A DNA stretch of 64,000 bases, taken from positions 401,763-465,762 of the forward strand of contig NZ_JARXXA010000001.1 in NCBI RefSeq assembly GCF_029892785.1, given 5' to 3'. The notes beneath the pieces were generated by a model, which saw only the letters and a list, made by a program, of their open reading frames with translations, had not been told where the DNA came from and searched no databases. Of the stretch, positions 34,790 through 44,028 are shown one piece after another. The number at the start of each line of letters is the position of its first letter. Position 1 is the first letter of the stretch. The stretch comes from Parabacteroides sp. PH5-46 (GTDB lineage Bacteria; Bacteroidota; Bacteroidia; Bacteroidales; Tannerellaceae). The position numbers and the translations under genes were made by a program.

Positions 34790-36433
34790 ATGAGTATGTT
34801 TTGTTATCAATGTCAGGAAACAGCCCAGAATAAAGGCTGTACCTTAAAAGGAGTATGCGGAAAAACCTCCGATGTAGCCAATTTGCAGGATTTACTGATA
34901 TTCCTGCTGAAAGGTATTTCGCTTCACACGGTAGAATTGCGGAAAAAGAATATCCCCGTTTCTGCCCACACAAACCGTTTTGTAATGGAGTCATTATTTA
35001 TGACGATAACCAATGCCAACTTTGATAAAGAACGGTTTGTAAAGCGCATACGCGAAGCCATTGCCTTGCGCGACGAGCTGGAAGGCAAAGTGAATGTGAC
35101 AGACTCTCATCCAGGCTGCGACTGCCTGACATGGCAAGCAGATACATTGGAAGAAATGGAAGCTAAAGCTGCAACCGTAGGTGTGCTTAAAACAGAGAAC
35201 GAAGATATCCGCTCACTAAGGGAGCTACTGACGTATGGTGTAAAAGGGATGGCAGCATACGCTGAACACGCTTCTAATCTGGGACATGAGGAAGAGGATA
35301 TCCATGCTTTCATGCAAGAAGCACTGGTAGCAACAACACAAGATCTGTCTGCTGATGAATTAACAGGATTGGTGCTTAAATGCGGCGAATACGGTGTGAA
35401 AACAATGGCTCTGCTTGATAAAGCCAACACTTCAACCTATGGCAGCCCGGAAATAACTAAAGTAAATATAGGGGTACGCAATAACCCGGCCATATTAATA
35501 TCCGGTCACGATTTACGTGATATGCAGGATCTTCTGGAGCAGACAGAAGGTACGGGAGTAGACGTTTATACGCATAGCGAAATGCTTCCGGCCCATTACT
35601 ATCCGGCATTTAAGAAATACAGCCATTTTGCTGGTAACTATGGAAGTGCATGGTGGAAGCAGAACGAAGACTTTGAGAGCTTTAATGGAGTAATCCTCTT
35701 CACTACGAATTGCATCGTCCCACCCCGTGCTACTTCTACGTATGCTGATCGCGTATACACCACAGGAGCAGCAGGTTTCAGTGGATACCCACATATTGAA
35801 GACCGCAAAGAAGGGAAGGCAAAAGACTTTTCAAAATTGATAGAACATGCCAAACGTTGTAAAGCCCCGACAGAAATTGAAACAGGGGAAATTATCGGAG
35901 GTTTTGCCCACGAACAGGTATTCGCATTGGCTGATAAGGTAGTAGATGCTGTAAAGTCGGGCGCAATCCGCAAGTTCTTTGTGATGGCAGGCTGCGACGG
36001 ACGTATGAAAAATCGTAGCTACTATACCGAGTTTGCAGAAAAACTCCCGAAAGATACCGTTATTCTCACCGCCGGATGCGCCAAATATCGCTACAATAAA
36101 CTACCTTTAGGAGATATCGGCGGAATACCCCGTGTATTGGATGCCGGACAATGCAATGACAGTTATTCGCTGGCGCTGATCGCCTTGAAGCTCAAAGAAG
36201 TCTTTGAACTTAACGATATCAATGAGTTACCCATTGCTTACAACATTGCCTGGTACGAACAAAAGGCAGTTATCGTGCTTCTCGCCTTGTTGTCGCTTGG
36301 TGTGAAAAACATCCATCTCGGACCAACGCTCCCGGCCTTCCTGTCACCCAATGTAGCAAAGGTATTGATCGACAACTTCGGCATTGCCGGCATAGGAACA
36401 GTAGATGAAGATATTAAAATGTTTTTGAACTAA
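34790..36433 (+). CDS. hcp: Hydroxylamine reductase / hybrid-cluster protein
   Basis: A 547-residue Hcp, which reduces nitric oxide and hydroxylamine and protects anaerobes from nitrosative stress. The N-terminal cluster is bound by Cys5/8/17/23 (FCYQCQET and GCTLKGVC). Hybrid-cluster ligand regions are recognisable: [51 protein letters not shown], and [14 protein letters not shown]. Length is that of the long class. It follows the ferredoxin gene by 20 nt, and a cupin gene comes 23 nt later. Controlled by the operator at 34007. Confidence 0.97.
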   Translation: MSMFCYQCQETAQNKGCTLKGVCGKTSDVANLQDLLIFLLKGISLHTVELRKKNIPVSAHTNRFVMESLFMTITNANFDKERFVKRIREAIALRDELEGKVNVTDSHPGCDCLTWQADTLEEMEAKAATVGVLKTENEDIRSLRELLTYGVKGMAAYAEHASNLGHEEEDIHAFMQEALVATTQDLSADELTGLVLKCGEYGVKTMALLDKANTSTYGSPEITKVNIGVRNNPAILISGHDLRDMQDLLEQTEGTGVDVYTHSEMLPAHYYPAFKKYSHFAGNYGSAWWKQNEDFESFNGVILFTTNCIVPPRATSTYADRVYTTGAAGFSGYPHIEDRKEGKAKDFSKLIEHAKRCKAPTEIETGEIIGGFAHEQVFALADKVVDAVKSGAIRKFFVMAGCDGRMKNRSYYTEFAEKLPKDTVILTAGCAKYRYNKLPLGDIGGIPRVLDAGQCNDSYSLALIALKLKEVFELNDINELPIAYNIAWYEQKAVIVLLALLSLGVKNIHLGPTLPAFLSPNVAKVLIDNFGIAGIGTVDEDIKMFLN

Positions 36434-36456
36434 TTATCTGACAAATATTTATAATT

Positions 36457-36783
36457 ATGGACAACGCATTCGAAAAAGGAGAAGTTTATAACCTGAGCGG
36501 ACAAATAGAATACTCTGCCGGTGGGGTTATCAGTAAACAAGTATTGAAAAACCAAGCAGGTAACGTCACCTTGTTTTCTTTCGATAAAGGGCAAGGTTTA
36601 AGTGAACATACCGCCCCTTTTGATGCTTTGGTACAGCTACTTGAAGGAGAAGCAGAGATTCGGATCAGTGGAATAGAATATAAGCTGAAAACCGGAGATA
36701 TGATCATCATGCCGGCCGATAAACCGCATGCCTTACAAGCCGTAGAACGTTTCAAAATGTTGCTGACTATGATTAAAGAGTAA
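36457..36783 (+). CDS. Cupin-domain protein
   Basis: A 108-residue single cupin. The two cupin motifs are GLSEHTAPFDALVQLLEGEAEI (landmarks SEHTAPFDALVQLLEGEAEI, first metal-ligand region) and GDMIIMPADKPHALQA (second motif with His). Similar small cupins often accompany hcp operons and may bind metal or protect against nitrosative damage, but no reaction is established. It ends the operon; a 14-bp-stem hairpin starts 14 nt after the stop. Confidence 0.9.
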   Translation: MDNAFEKGEVYNLSGQIEYSAGGVISKQVLKNQAGNVTLFSFDKGQGLSEHTAPFDALVQLLEGEAEIRISGIEYKLKTGDMIIMPADKPHALQAVERFKMLLTMIKE

Positions 36784-36796
36784 TCAGGCTGGTTTT

Positions 36797-36852
36797 AGGG
36801 TGAATTGTCTACTTTGAGAGTCTTTCAATATCAAAATAAGACAATTCACCCT
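36797..36852. terminator. Large hairpin between the hcp operon and the CzcA-type gene
   Basis: AGGGTGAATTGTCT (36797-36810) pairs perfectly over 14 bp with AGACAATTCACCCT (36839-36852). The 28-nt loop can fold again (TTGA/TCAA). It has no strong T-run, so it could be a terminator, an RNA stability element or a regulatory site. Confidence 0.5.
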
Positions 36853-36939
36853 TCAAATAGGCCGGTTCACTAACTTTACAGTTAGGTTAAACCTTTGCTA
36901 ACCGTATCTTTACATGCAAATTTATTAACAACAATTTGT

Positions 36940-39900
36940 ATGTTTGATAAAATAATACGTTTTTCAGTAAAGAGGAAATTACTGGTTGGGTTCATGACTG
37001 TAATCCTCCTCGTTGCAGGCATTTACGCTATGTTAACGCTTCCCGTAGATGCCGTTCCCGATATAACAAACAATCAGGTACAAATCGTAACCGTATCTCC
37101 CACACTTGCTCCACAGGAAGTGGAACAGCTCATCACCTTCCCTATCGAGGTGGCGATGAGTAACATCATGAATGTGGTGGAGATACGCTCTGTTTCCCGT
37201 TTCGGCCTTTCGTTGGTGACGGTTGTTTTTAAAGAGAACGTACCTACCTTAGATGCCCGGCAATTGATAAACGAACAGATACAAACCGTAGCCGGCGAAA
37301 TCCCTTCCGAACTTGGCGTTCCCGAACTAATGCCCATTACAACAGGGCTGGGTGAGATATACCAATATGTACTGGAAGTAGCTCCGGGCTATGAGGACAG
37401 GTACGACGCCATGGAACTGCGAACCATACAAGACTGGATTGTAAAACGCCAACTCTCCGGTATCCCCGGCATAGTAGAAATCAATAGCTTTGGTGGATAC
37501 TTGAAACAGTATGAAGTGGCAGTAGACCCGGATGCGCTCTATTCGCTTAATATTACCATCGGCGAAGTATTTGATGCCTTGCACAAAAACAATCAGAATA
37601 CCGGAGGAAGCTATATAGAGAAAGACAGCAAAGCTTATTATATCCGCTCCGAAGGTATGATAAAAAGCCTGACGGATATTGAACAGGTAGTGATTACCAA
37701 TCGCGGCGGCATCCCTATCCATATTGATGACATCGGCATTGTACGCTATGGCTCACCCAAACGCTTCGGTGCAATGACTAAAGACGGACAAGGCGAATGT
37801 GTAGGTGGTATAGCCATGATGCTGAAAGGAGCCAATGCCAATGTAGTGACCGCCGAGCTGGAGAAAAGAGTAGAATTGGTGCAAAAAATGCTTCCCGAAG
37901 GTGTGAGCATTGAGCCCTACCTGAACCGTTCCGAGCTTGTGAACCGGAATATCTCTACCGTTATTCGAAACCTTGTAGAAGGCGCTCTGATAGTCTTTCT
38001 TGTGTTGATAATCTTCCTTGGAAATGTAAGGGCGGGACTTATTGTTGCGTCTGTAATTCCCCTTTCCATGCTCTTCGGCTTTATTATGATGCGGCTGTTT
38101 GGTGTATCGGCCAACCTGATGAGCCTTGGGGCAATAGACTTTGGTATTGTAGTAGACGGCTCCATTGTTATAGTGGAAGGGATACTTGCCCACCTGTACA
38201 CAAAACGACTTTATGGGCAAAAACTGTCGCCCGAGTCGATGGATAATGAAATAGTAAATGGAACAAAAGGCGTGGTTCATTCGGCAACCTTTGCTGTATT
38301 GATTATCCTTTTGGTATTCTTCCCTATCCTGATGCTGCAGGGGATAGAAGGTAAATACTTCACGCCCATGGCTCAGACACTTGTGTTCTGTATTATCGGG
38401 GCTTTGATTTTATCCCTTACATACGTGCCTATGATGGCCTCTCTGTTCCTGAAGAAAACAATCAAGCAAACCCGTACCTTTGCCGACCGCTTTTTTGAGG
38501 GGTTGAACAAATTATATCGGAAGCTATTAAACAAATGCCTGCGCTTTAGTCTCACTACCGTTGCTATAGCCTTCCTTGCTTTGGGAGGCAGCATCATGTT
38601 ATTTACCAAACTGGGAGCCGAATTTATTCCCACTCTCGACGAAGGCGACTTCGCTATGCAGATGACTCTGCCTGCCGGAAGTTCGCTTACCCGCAGCATA
38701 GAAGCCTCCGATGAAGCCGAAAAGGTACTTATGAGTCAGTTTCCGGAAATAAAACACGTAGTGGCAAAGATAGGAACGGCAGAAGTCCCCACCGACCCCA
38801 TGGCAATAGAAGATGCCGACGTTATGATAGTAATGAAGCCCTTCAAAGAATGGACAAGTGCCAGCTCACGCGCTGAAATGGTAGAAAAGATGAAAGCAGC
38901 ACTGGATATCATACCCGATGTGGAATTCAATTTCAGTCAGCCTATCCAGCTTCGATTTAATGAGTTGATGACAGGAGCCAAAGCCGATATCGCCATCAAA
39001 CTATACGGCGAAGACATGGAAGAACTCTACTCCAAAGCCAGAGAAGCTGCCAAATACATAGAACAAGTACCGGGAGCCGATGATGTGTTGGTAGAGCAGG
39101 CAATGGGGCTGCCACAGTTGGTTGTGACTTACGACCGGAGCAGACTGGCTCGCTATGGCGTAGACGTGGAAGAATTGAATAATATTATCCGTACCGCCTA
39201 TGCCGGAGAAATAGCCGGAACCGTCTTTGAGAACGAACGCCGCTTCGACCTTGTGGTACGTATAGACCATGAAAAAGTAGAGGATTTCAATCTTAATAAA
39301 TTCTTCATCCGTACGGCCGACGGTATTCAGATACCTGTTACCGAACTGGCACAGGTAAAGCTTATCAGCGGCCCCCTGCAAATCAACCGAGATGCGACCA
39401 AACGGCGTATTGTTATTGGTGTAAACGTGCGCGATGCCGACATACAGCAGGTAGTGGGCAGAATCCAGACCTTGCTCGATGAGAACATAAAACTCCAACC
39501 CGGCTATTATTTTGAATATGGCGGGCAGTTCGAGAATCTGCAAAACGCCATCGATACCCTGCTGGTAGTTATACCGATAGCTTTATTGCTAATCCTGCTA
39601 TTGCTGTTCTTTGCTTTTCGTAGCCTTACGTATACCCTTGTGGTGTTCAGTACCGTACCTCTTTCAATGATAGGTGGTGTGCTTGCCTTGTGGATGAGAG
39701 GGTTACCGTTCAGTATATCGGCAGGTGTAGGTTTTATCGCTCTGTTCGGTGTATCGGTATTAAATGGTATCCTGATGTTGAATCACTTTAAAGTCTTATC
39801 GAAAAGCTCAACCTATAAAATGGCAACAGATAGAATAATAAAGAAAGGTACTCCGCATCTGCTACGCCCCGTATTCCTTACAGGATTGGTTGCTTCGCTT

Positions 39901-41262
39901 GGCTTTGTACCCATGGCTATAGCTACCTCCGCAGGGGCGGAAGTTCAGCGTCCGCTTGCAACAGTAGTTATCGGGGGATTGTTGGTTTCAACCTTCCTTA
40001 CACTGATAATCATTCCCGTATTCTACCGTCTGATAGGTGTATTCTCTGTTTCTAAACGGAAATGGAAGAAAAGAAAACTCATTCCGTATGCCGGTTTGAT
40101 AGCCTTATTGCTGATTATCCCAAGCCAGATGCAGGCACAACAAACTGTAACTCTGGATGATGTGATAACAATGGCGAAGGAAAACAATCCCCGGCTTAAA
40201 TCGGCTGCTGGCGCGATTGAACGAAACAAAGCAGCCCGGGGCGAATCGTGGGACTTGGGAACTACCAGCTTTGATTATTCCTGGGGGCAGCTCAACGGAA
40301 CCACCCGAAGCGACCGTCAATTAGACATCTCCCAATCCTTAGGCTCATTCGTTACTCCCTTTTATAAAAACTCGCTTGTAAAACATCAGGTAAATAGCAG
40401 TACGTTTTACCGTGATATGGTAGAAAAAGAAGTGATTGCCGAAGCCAAACGTGCCTGGGCCTATTATCAATATACCTGGCATAAAAAACAAATGTTGAAC
40501 GAGCAAAGCGAACTGGCTGGAATGCTTCTCCGTACTGGCGAGTTGCGATACCGTCAGGGCGAAATCACTTTACTCGAAAAAAACATGACATCTACGTTAG
40601 CGGCTTCCATGAAGAATAAAGTATTTCAGGCGGAAGAAGAGTTTAAGGTAGCAGCTGCCCGTCTGCAATGGGTTTGCTATTCCGATGTTCCGGTAGTTCC
40701 TGCCGATACGATATTGGCTAAGTACGATACGGATATCATAGGTTCGGAATTATCCCATGCCCACCTTTCTTATTTCAACAGCAAAGTATTTGAATCCGAA
40801 GCACAGGTAAAAGTAGAAAAAAGCCGTTTTTTTCCTGAGTTTAACGTAGGGTATCAGCGACAAAATATCTTACCTGATAAAGGATTAAACTCATGGACTG
40901 TAGGAATATCCATCCCCCTTGTGTTCAATGCACAGGGAAGCCGGGTGAAACAGGCTCGGTATAATGCCTACATAGCAAAGTACGAGGCCGAAGATAATAT
41001 TCGGCAACTCCAAAACAAAGTATATGAGCTGAAAACCGACTTGCGAAGGTATGATGAAAGTATCCGCTTTTTTGAGAATTCGGCATTACCCGAAGCCGAT
41101 GCCATGATACATTCCGCCGAACTTCAATGGAAGCATAGTGAAACGGATATCAGCGATTTTATACAAAGTATGAATAGCGCTTTGGATATCAAACAGTCGT
41201 ATATAGAAATGATATATCAATATAACATATCTGCTTTGGAATATGAATTATATAATAACTAA
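36940..41262 (+). CDS. CzcA/CusA-type RND heavy-metal efflux permease fused to a CzcC/TolC-like channel
   Basis: A 1440-residue protein. Residues 1 to about 1045 are a complete RND permease of the heavy-metal branch (TLPVDAVPDITNNQVQIVT near the start; helix 4 with DFGIVVDGSIVIVE; TNLATVVIGGL-type end). After a basic linker, about 1046-1066 is a signal-peptide-like hydrophobic stretch ending MQAQQ, then an outer-membrane efflux (OEP) domain to the C-terminus (VTLDDVITMAKENNPRL, FFPEFNVGYQRQNI, VGISIPLVF). Such fusions are known in Bacteroidota. Monovalent or divalent metal specificity cannot be told. ATG 36940 is chosen; the frame upstream is leader. The adaptor gene follows after 10 nt. Confidence 0.93.
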   Translation: MFDKIIRFSVKRKLLVGFMTVILLVAGIYAMLTLPVDAVPDITNNQVQIVTVSPTLAPQEVEQLITFPIEVAMSNIMNVVEIRSVSRFGLSLVTVVFKENVPTLDARQLINEQIQTVAGEIPSELGVPELMPITTGLGEIYQYVLEVAPGYEDRYDAMELRTIQDWIVKRQLSGIPGIVEINSFGGYLKQYEVAVDPDALYSLNITIGEVFDALHKNNQNTGGSYIEKDSKAYYIRSEGMIKSLTDIEQVVITNRGGIPIHIDDIGIVRYGSPKRFGAMTKDGQGECVGGIAMMLKGANANVVTAELEKRVELVQKMLPEGVSIEPYLNRSELVNRNISTVIRNLVEGALIVFLVLIIFLGNVRAGLIVASVIPLSMLFGFIMMRLFGVSANLMSLGAIDFGIVVDGSIVIVEGILAHLYTKRLYGQKLSPESMDNEIVNGTKGVVHSATFAVLIILLVFFPILMLQGIEGKYFTPMAQTLVFCIIGALILSLTYVPMMASLFLKKTIKQTRTFADRFFEGLNKLYRKLLNKCLRFSLTTVAIAFLALGGSIMLFTKLGAEFIPTLDEGDFAMQMTLPAGSSLTRSIEASDEAEKVLMSQFPEIKHVVAKIGTAEVPTDPMAIEDADVMIVMKPFKEWTSASSRAEMVEKMKAALDIIPDVEFNFSQPIQLRFNELMTGAKADIAIKLYGEDMEELYSKAREAAKYIEQVPGADDVLVEQAMGLPQLVVTYDRSRLARYGVDVEELNNIIRTAYAGEIAGTVFENERRFDLVVRIDHEKVEDFNLNKFFIRTADGIQIPVTELAQVKLISGPLQINRDATKRRIVIGVNVRDADIQQVVGRIQTLLDENIKLQPGYYFEYGGQFENLQNAIDTLLVVIPIALLLILLLLFFAFRSLTYTLVVFSTVPLSMIGGVLALWMRGLPFSISAGVGFIALFGVSVLNGILMLNHFKVLSKSSTYKMATDRIIKKGTPHLLRPVFLTGLVASLGFVPMAIATSAGAEVQRPLATVVIGGLLVSTFLTLIIIPVFYRLIGVFSVSKRKWKKRKLIPYAGLIALLLIIPSQMQAQQTVTLDDVITMAKENNPRLKSAAGAIERNKAARGESWDLGTTSFDYSWGQLNGTTRSDRQLDISQSLGSFVTPFYKNSLVKHQVNSSTFYRDMVEKEVIAEAKRAWAYYQYTWHKKQMLNEQSELAGMLLRTGELRYRQGEITLLEKNMTSTLAASMKNKVFQAEEEFKVAAARLQWVCYSDVPVVPADTILAKYDTDIIGSELSHAHLSYFNSKVFESEAQVKVEKSRFFPEFNVGYQRQNILPDKGLNSWTVGISIPLVFNAQGSRVKQARYNAYIAKYEAEDNIRQLQNKVYELKTDLRRYDESIRFFENSALPEADAMIHSAELQWKHSETDISDFIQSMNSALDIKQSYIEMIYQYNISALEYELYNN

Positions 41263-41272
41263 TAAGTAAATA

Positions 41273-42175
41273 ATGAAAGCAATTTATATCCCCATAGCTG
41301 CTCTGTTACTCATAAGCGGATGCAGCAATCCGAAAAATGAAACTACCGTGCAGGTAGCCGAGCCCAAGCCTGAAGTCGTACAAGTTGAACCTCAAACCAA
41401 GGACTCAGAAGAGCTTGATGCTGTTTCATCCGCTACATCCCTGGGGAAGGATGCGGTATTCAACGGTACTCTTATCCTCTCTCCCCAACATCAGGCATCT
41501 GTTACTCTGTCCATCGATGGGATAGTAAAGAATACTTCACTGCTTCCGGGTAAATATGTCCGAAAAGGAGAACTGCTGGCAACCCTTGAAAATCCAGAAT
41601 TTATCAACCTACAACAGAGCTATCTGGATGCTGCCGCGCAATGCGAATTTTTGGAAGCGGAATACAAACGCCAGGAAATACTTTCGAAAGAAGAAGCGGC
41701 CTCTCAAAAGAAGTTCCAGCAAAGCAAGGCCGACTATCTGTCTATGAAAAGCCGGAAAGATGCCGCTGCCGCACAACTAAGTATGCTGGGCGTATCTGCT
41801 TCATCATTAAACAGCAAGGGTATCGAGCCGCTGCTCGAAGTTCGCGCCCCGATAAGCGGCTATATCTCCAACCTGCAAATGAATATGGGCAAACATATCA
41901 CAGCCGGAGAACCTTTGTGCGAGATAATCGATAAAAATAATATACTTATCAAACTCGTAGCGTATGAAAAAGATCTGGGCAAAATAAGGATAGGTAAACG
42001 CATCGAATTCAGAGTCAACGGCATGGGAGAAGATGTGTTTAGCGGCGAAATTATTTCCGTAGGGCAATCGGTAGACAACATCAACCGCTCGCTCGAAGTG
42101 TATGCCAAAGTAATGGAAAATAACGAATTGTTTCGTCCGGGCATGTACATTAATGCAAGGATTGTGCAAAAATAA
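41273..42175 (+). CDS. RND efflux periplasmic adaptor (CusB/CzcB-like), lipoprotein
   Basis: A 300-residue membrane-fusion protein, on the short side for the family. The signal peptide ends LISGC (Cys17). The lipoyl part (SIDGIVKNTSLLPGKYVRKGELLATLENPEF, landmarks LLPGKYVRKGELLATLENP), a helical hairpin (about 105-175) and the second lipoyl part (VRAPISGYISNLQMNMGKHI) are in normal order, followed by a barrel ending RPGMYINARIV. No histidine- or methionine-rich metal-binding N-terminus is seen. Works with the fused pump encoded 10 nt upstream. Confidence 0.92.
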   Translation: MKAIYIPIAALLLISGCSNPKNETTVQVAEPKPEVVQVEPQTKDSEELDAVSSATSLGKDAVFNGTLILSPQHQASVTLSIDGIVKNTSLLPGKYVRKGELLATLENPEFINLQQSYLDAAAQCEFLEAEYKRQEILSKEEAASQKKFQQSKADYLSMKSRKDAAAAQLSMLGVSASSLNSKGIEPLLEVRAPISGYISNLQMNMGKHITAGEPLCEIIDKNNILIKLVAYEKDLGKIRIGKRIEFRVNGMGEDVFSGEIISVGQSVDNINRSLEVYAKVMENNELFRPGMYINARIVQK

Positions 42176-42190
42176 CTACTTTTGTTTCCT

Positions 42191-43276
42191 ATGAAAGATG
42201 CCGGAAACAAATACGGGAATAAATACAAACTGTCACTGGCTATCATATCGGTGGGGGTAAGTATTCTTATCCATATACCTGAGGTGATAGACCTGTTGGG
42301 TAAGTTTGAAAATCATAATGTATTTCCAGGTATTCAGGCATTAGAAGTTGTTAATGAAATTATTTTTTCTTTTCTGGCGCTTCTTTTTCTTTTTTGGTTG
42401 AATACTGTTGTTTTTCACTTCAATAAAACAACGGCAAAGATAGGCTGGAAAAATCTTGTATTATCCTTTCTTACATGCTGGATGGCCAGTACTATTTTGA
42501 GTAATATATTCTACCACTTACATAAGTCTTTCGACATACTGGCCGTACAATCCACGGTTCACCATTACCTTCACCCCATCCGTGATTTCATTATCTCGGG
42601 TGTAGTTACCGGTAGTTGTTACATTATTTATATTACCCGCCGACAGCAAAAAATACTGTTGGAGAACCAGCAGTTAAAACTGGAAAACATCCTGAGCCAG
42701 TACGAATCACTCAAAAGCCAGCTTAATCCACATATGCTGTTCAACTCCTTGAATACTTTGCGGTCGCTGATACGCGAAGCACCTGTTAAAGCGCAGAATT
42801 ACACGCAGGAATTGTCTAATGTATTGCGTTATATGCTTCAAGAAAATGATTCGCAGAAAACCACTCTTGCCGAAGAACTGGAATTTATCGAGGGATTTAC
42901 TTTCCTGCTCGAAATGCGCTATGAAGACACGCTTATCTTTGAAATAGAAACCGATAAGCGTTTCAATAGCTACCTGCTTCCACCCATGTCGTTACAGGTT
43001 TTGGTAGAAAACGCCGTGAAGCACAATGAAATCAGTAGTCGCCATCCCTTGAAAGTCAGCATAAAAACAAGTGAAGACGGTATGTTGCACGTCTGCAACC
43101 GGATACAACCCAAACTGACAAACAGTACGGGTACCGGTATCGGACTGGATAATCTGGTAAAGCGCTATCAACTGCTCTTTGATAAAGAAGTCATTATTGA
43201 CAATACAGACAACTTGTTTTGTGTCAGTATCCACCTAATAAAGCCGGATAACAACCATGAGAACACTGATAATTGA
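42191..43276 (+). CDS. LytS-type sensor histidine kinase (second copy)
   Basis: A 361-residue kinase paralogous to the one at 5397: about four membrane segments (14-30, 56-75, 88-107, 133-149), a coiled coil (QQKILLENQQLKLENILSQYE), the phospho-acceptor His181 in LNPHMLFNSLN, and a C-terminal ATPase domain with TGTGIGLDNL. ATG 42191 is used rather than a TTG 9 nt upstream. It starts 15 nt after the adaptor gene and its end overlaps the LytTR gene by 20 nt. It probably senses envelope or metal stress linked to the pump (inference). Confidence 0.9.
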   Translation: MKDAGNKYGNKYKLSLAIISVGVSILIHIPEVIDLLGKFENHNVFPGIQALEVVNEIIFSFLALLFLFWLNTVVFHFNKTTAKIGWKNLVLSFLTCWMASTILSNIFYHLHKSFDILAVQSTVHHYLHPIRDFIISGVVTGSCYIIYITRRQQKILLENQQLKLENILSQYESLKSQLNPHMLFNSLNTLRSLIREAPVKAQNYTQELSNVLRYMLQENDSQKTTLAEELEFIEGFTFLLEMRYEDTLIFEIETDKRFNSYLLPPMSLQVLVENAVKHNEISSRHPLKVSIKTSEDGMLHVCNRIQPKLTNSTGTGIGLDNLVKRYQLLFDKEVIIDNTDNLFCVSIHLIKPDNNHENTDN

Positions 43277-44015
43277 AGACGAAAGGGCGGCTGTAAACAA
43301 CCTGAAAGCTTTATTGACAGACGTTGCCCCTCAATGCGAGATGATAGGTATAACCGACTCTATTATTGAAAGCATCAAATGGCTGCGTGCCAACCCTATG
43401 CCGGAGCTTATCTTCATGGACATACACCTGGCCGACGGTTCTGCCTTCGAGATATTCGGACATATCCTGATAACCTGTCCAATAATCTTTACCACTGCTT
43501 ACGACGAATATGCGCTTCGCGCTTTCAAAGTAAACAGCATCGACTACCTGCTCAAACCCATTGGCGAGAAAGATATTCAAAGAGCAATGGAGAAACTGGA
43601 TTTGCTGACAGAAAATAAACAGTCCGAAAACCCCTCTTTAGCCCAACTGATAGAGTCAATGAGCCAACAAAAACAATATAAAAACTACTTCCTGATACCC
43701 AATAAAGGAAGTAAGCTTCTGCCATTAGCCACAGAATCCATCGCCTGCTTCCATATAGACAACGGAGTTGTGAAAGCAACTACTAAAAAGAACGATTCCT
43801 TCATCATCCCCTACACACTAGAAGAATTGATAGAATGTTTGGACCCCAAACATTTTTTCCGTGCCAACCGACAATACATTATCGCCAAAGACGCAGTAAC
43901 AGATATCGATTACTGGTTCAACGGCAGACTATCAGTCAATCTCATTGTACAGCCAAAGGATAAAATCCTAATAACGAAATCAAGAGTTGGTGAATTTAAA
44001 GAGTGGTTCAATTGA
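43257..44015 (+). CDS. LytTR-family response regulator (second copy)
   Basis: A 252-residue regulator: receiver domain with Asp55 in LIFMDIHLADGSAFEIF, the TTAYDEYA and DYLLKPIGEKD motifs, and a C-terminal LytTR DNA-binding domain (about 148-250, FFRANRQYIIAKDAV). It overlaps the kinase gene by 20 nt and is the last gene of the metal-efflux operon. It is strongly similar to the regulator at 6419, so cross-talk is possible. It is the only regulator near the fused RND gene and so its likely controller. Confidence 0.93.
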   Translation: MRTLIIEDERAAVNNLKALLTDVAPQCEMIGITDSIIESIKWLRANPMPELIFMDIHLADGSAFEIFGHILITCPIIFTTAYDEYALRAFKVNSIDYLLKPIGEKDIQRAMEKLDLLTENKQSENPSLAQLIESMSQQKQYKNYFLIPNKGSKLLPLATESIACFHIDNGVVKATTKKNDSFIIPYTLEELIECLDPKHFFRANRQYIIAKDAVTDIDYWFNGRLSVNLIVQPKDKILITKSRVGEFKEWFN

Positions 44016-44028
44016 TCCAATACTTAAT

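Noticed and set aside
37327..39543. Several minus-strand frames of 100-180 codons inside the CzcA-CzcC fusion gene
   Set aside because: They oppose a strongly conserved RND coding frame and show no domain or signal of their own.
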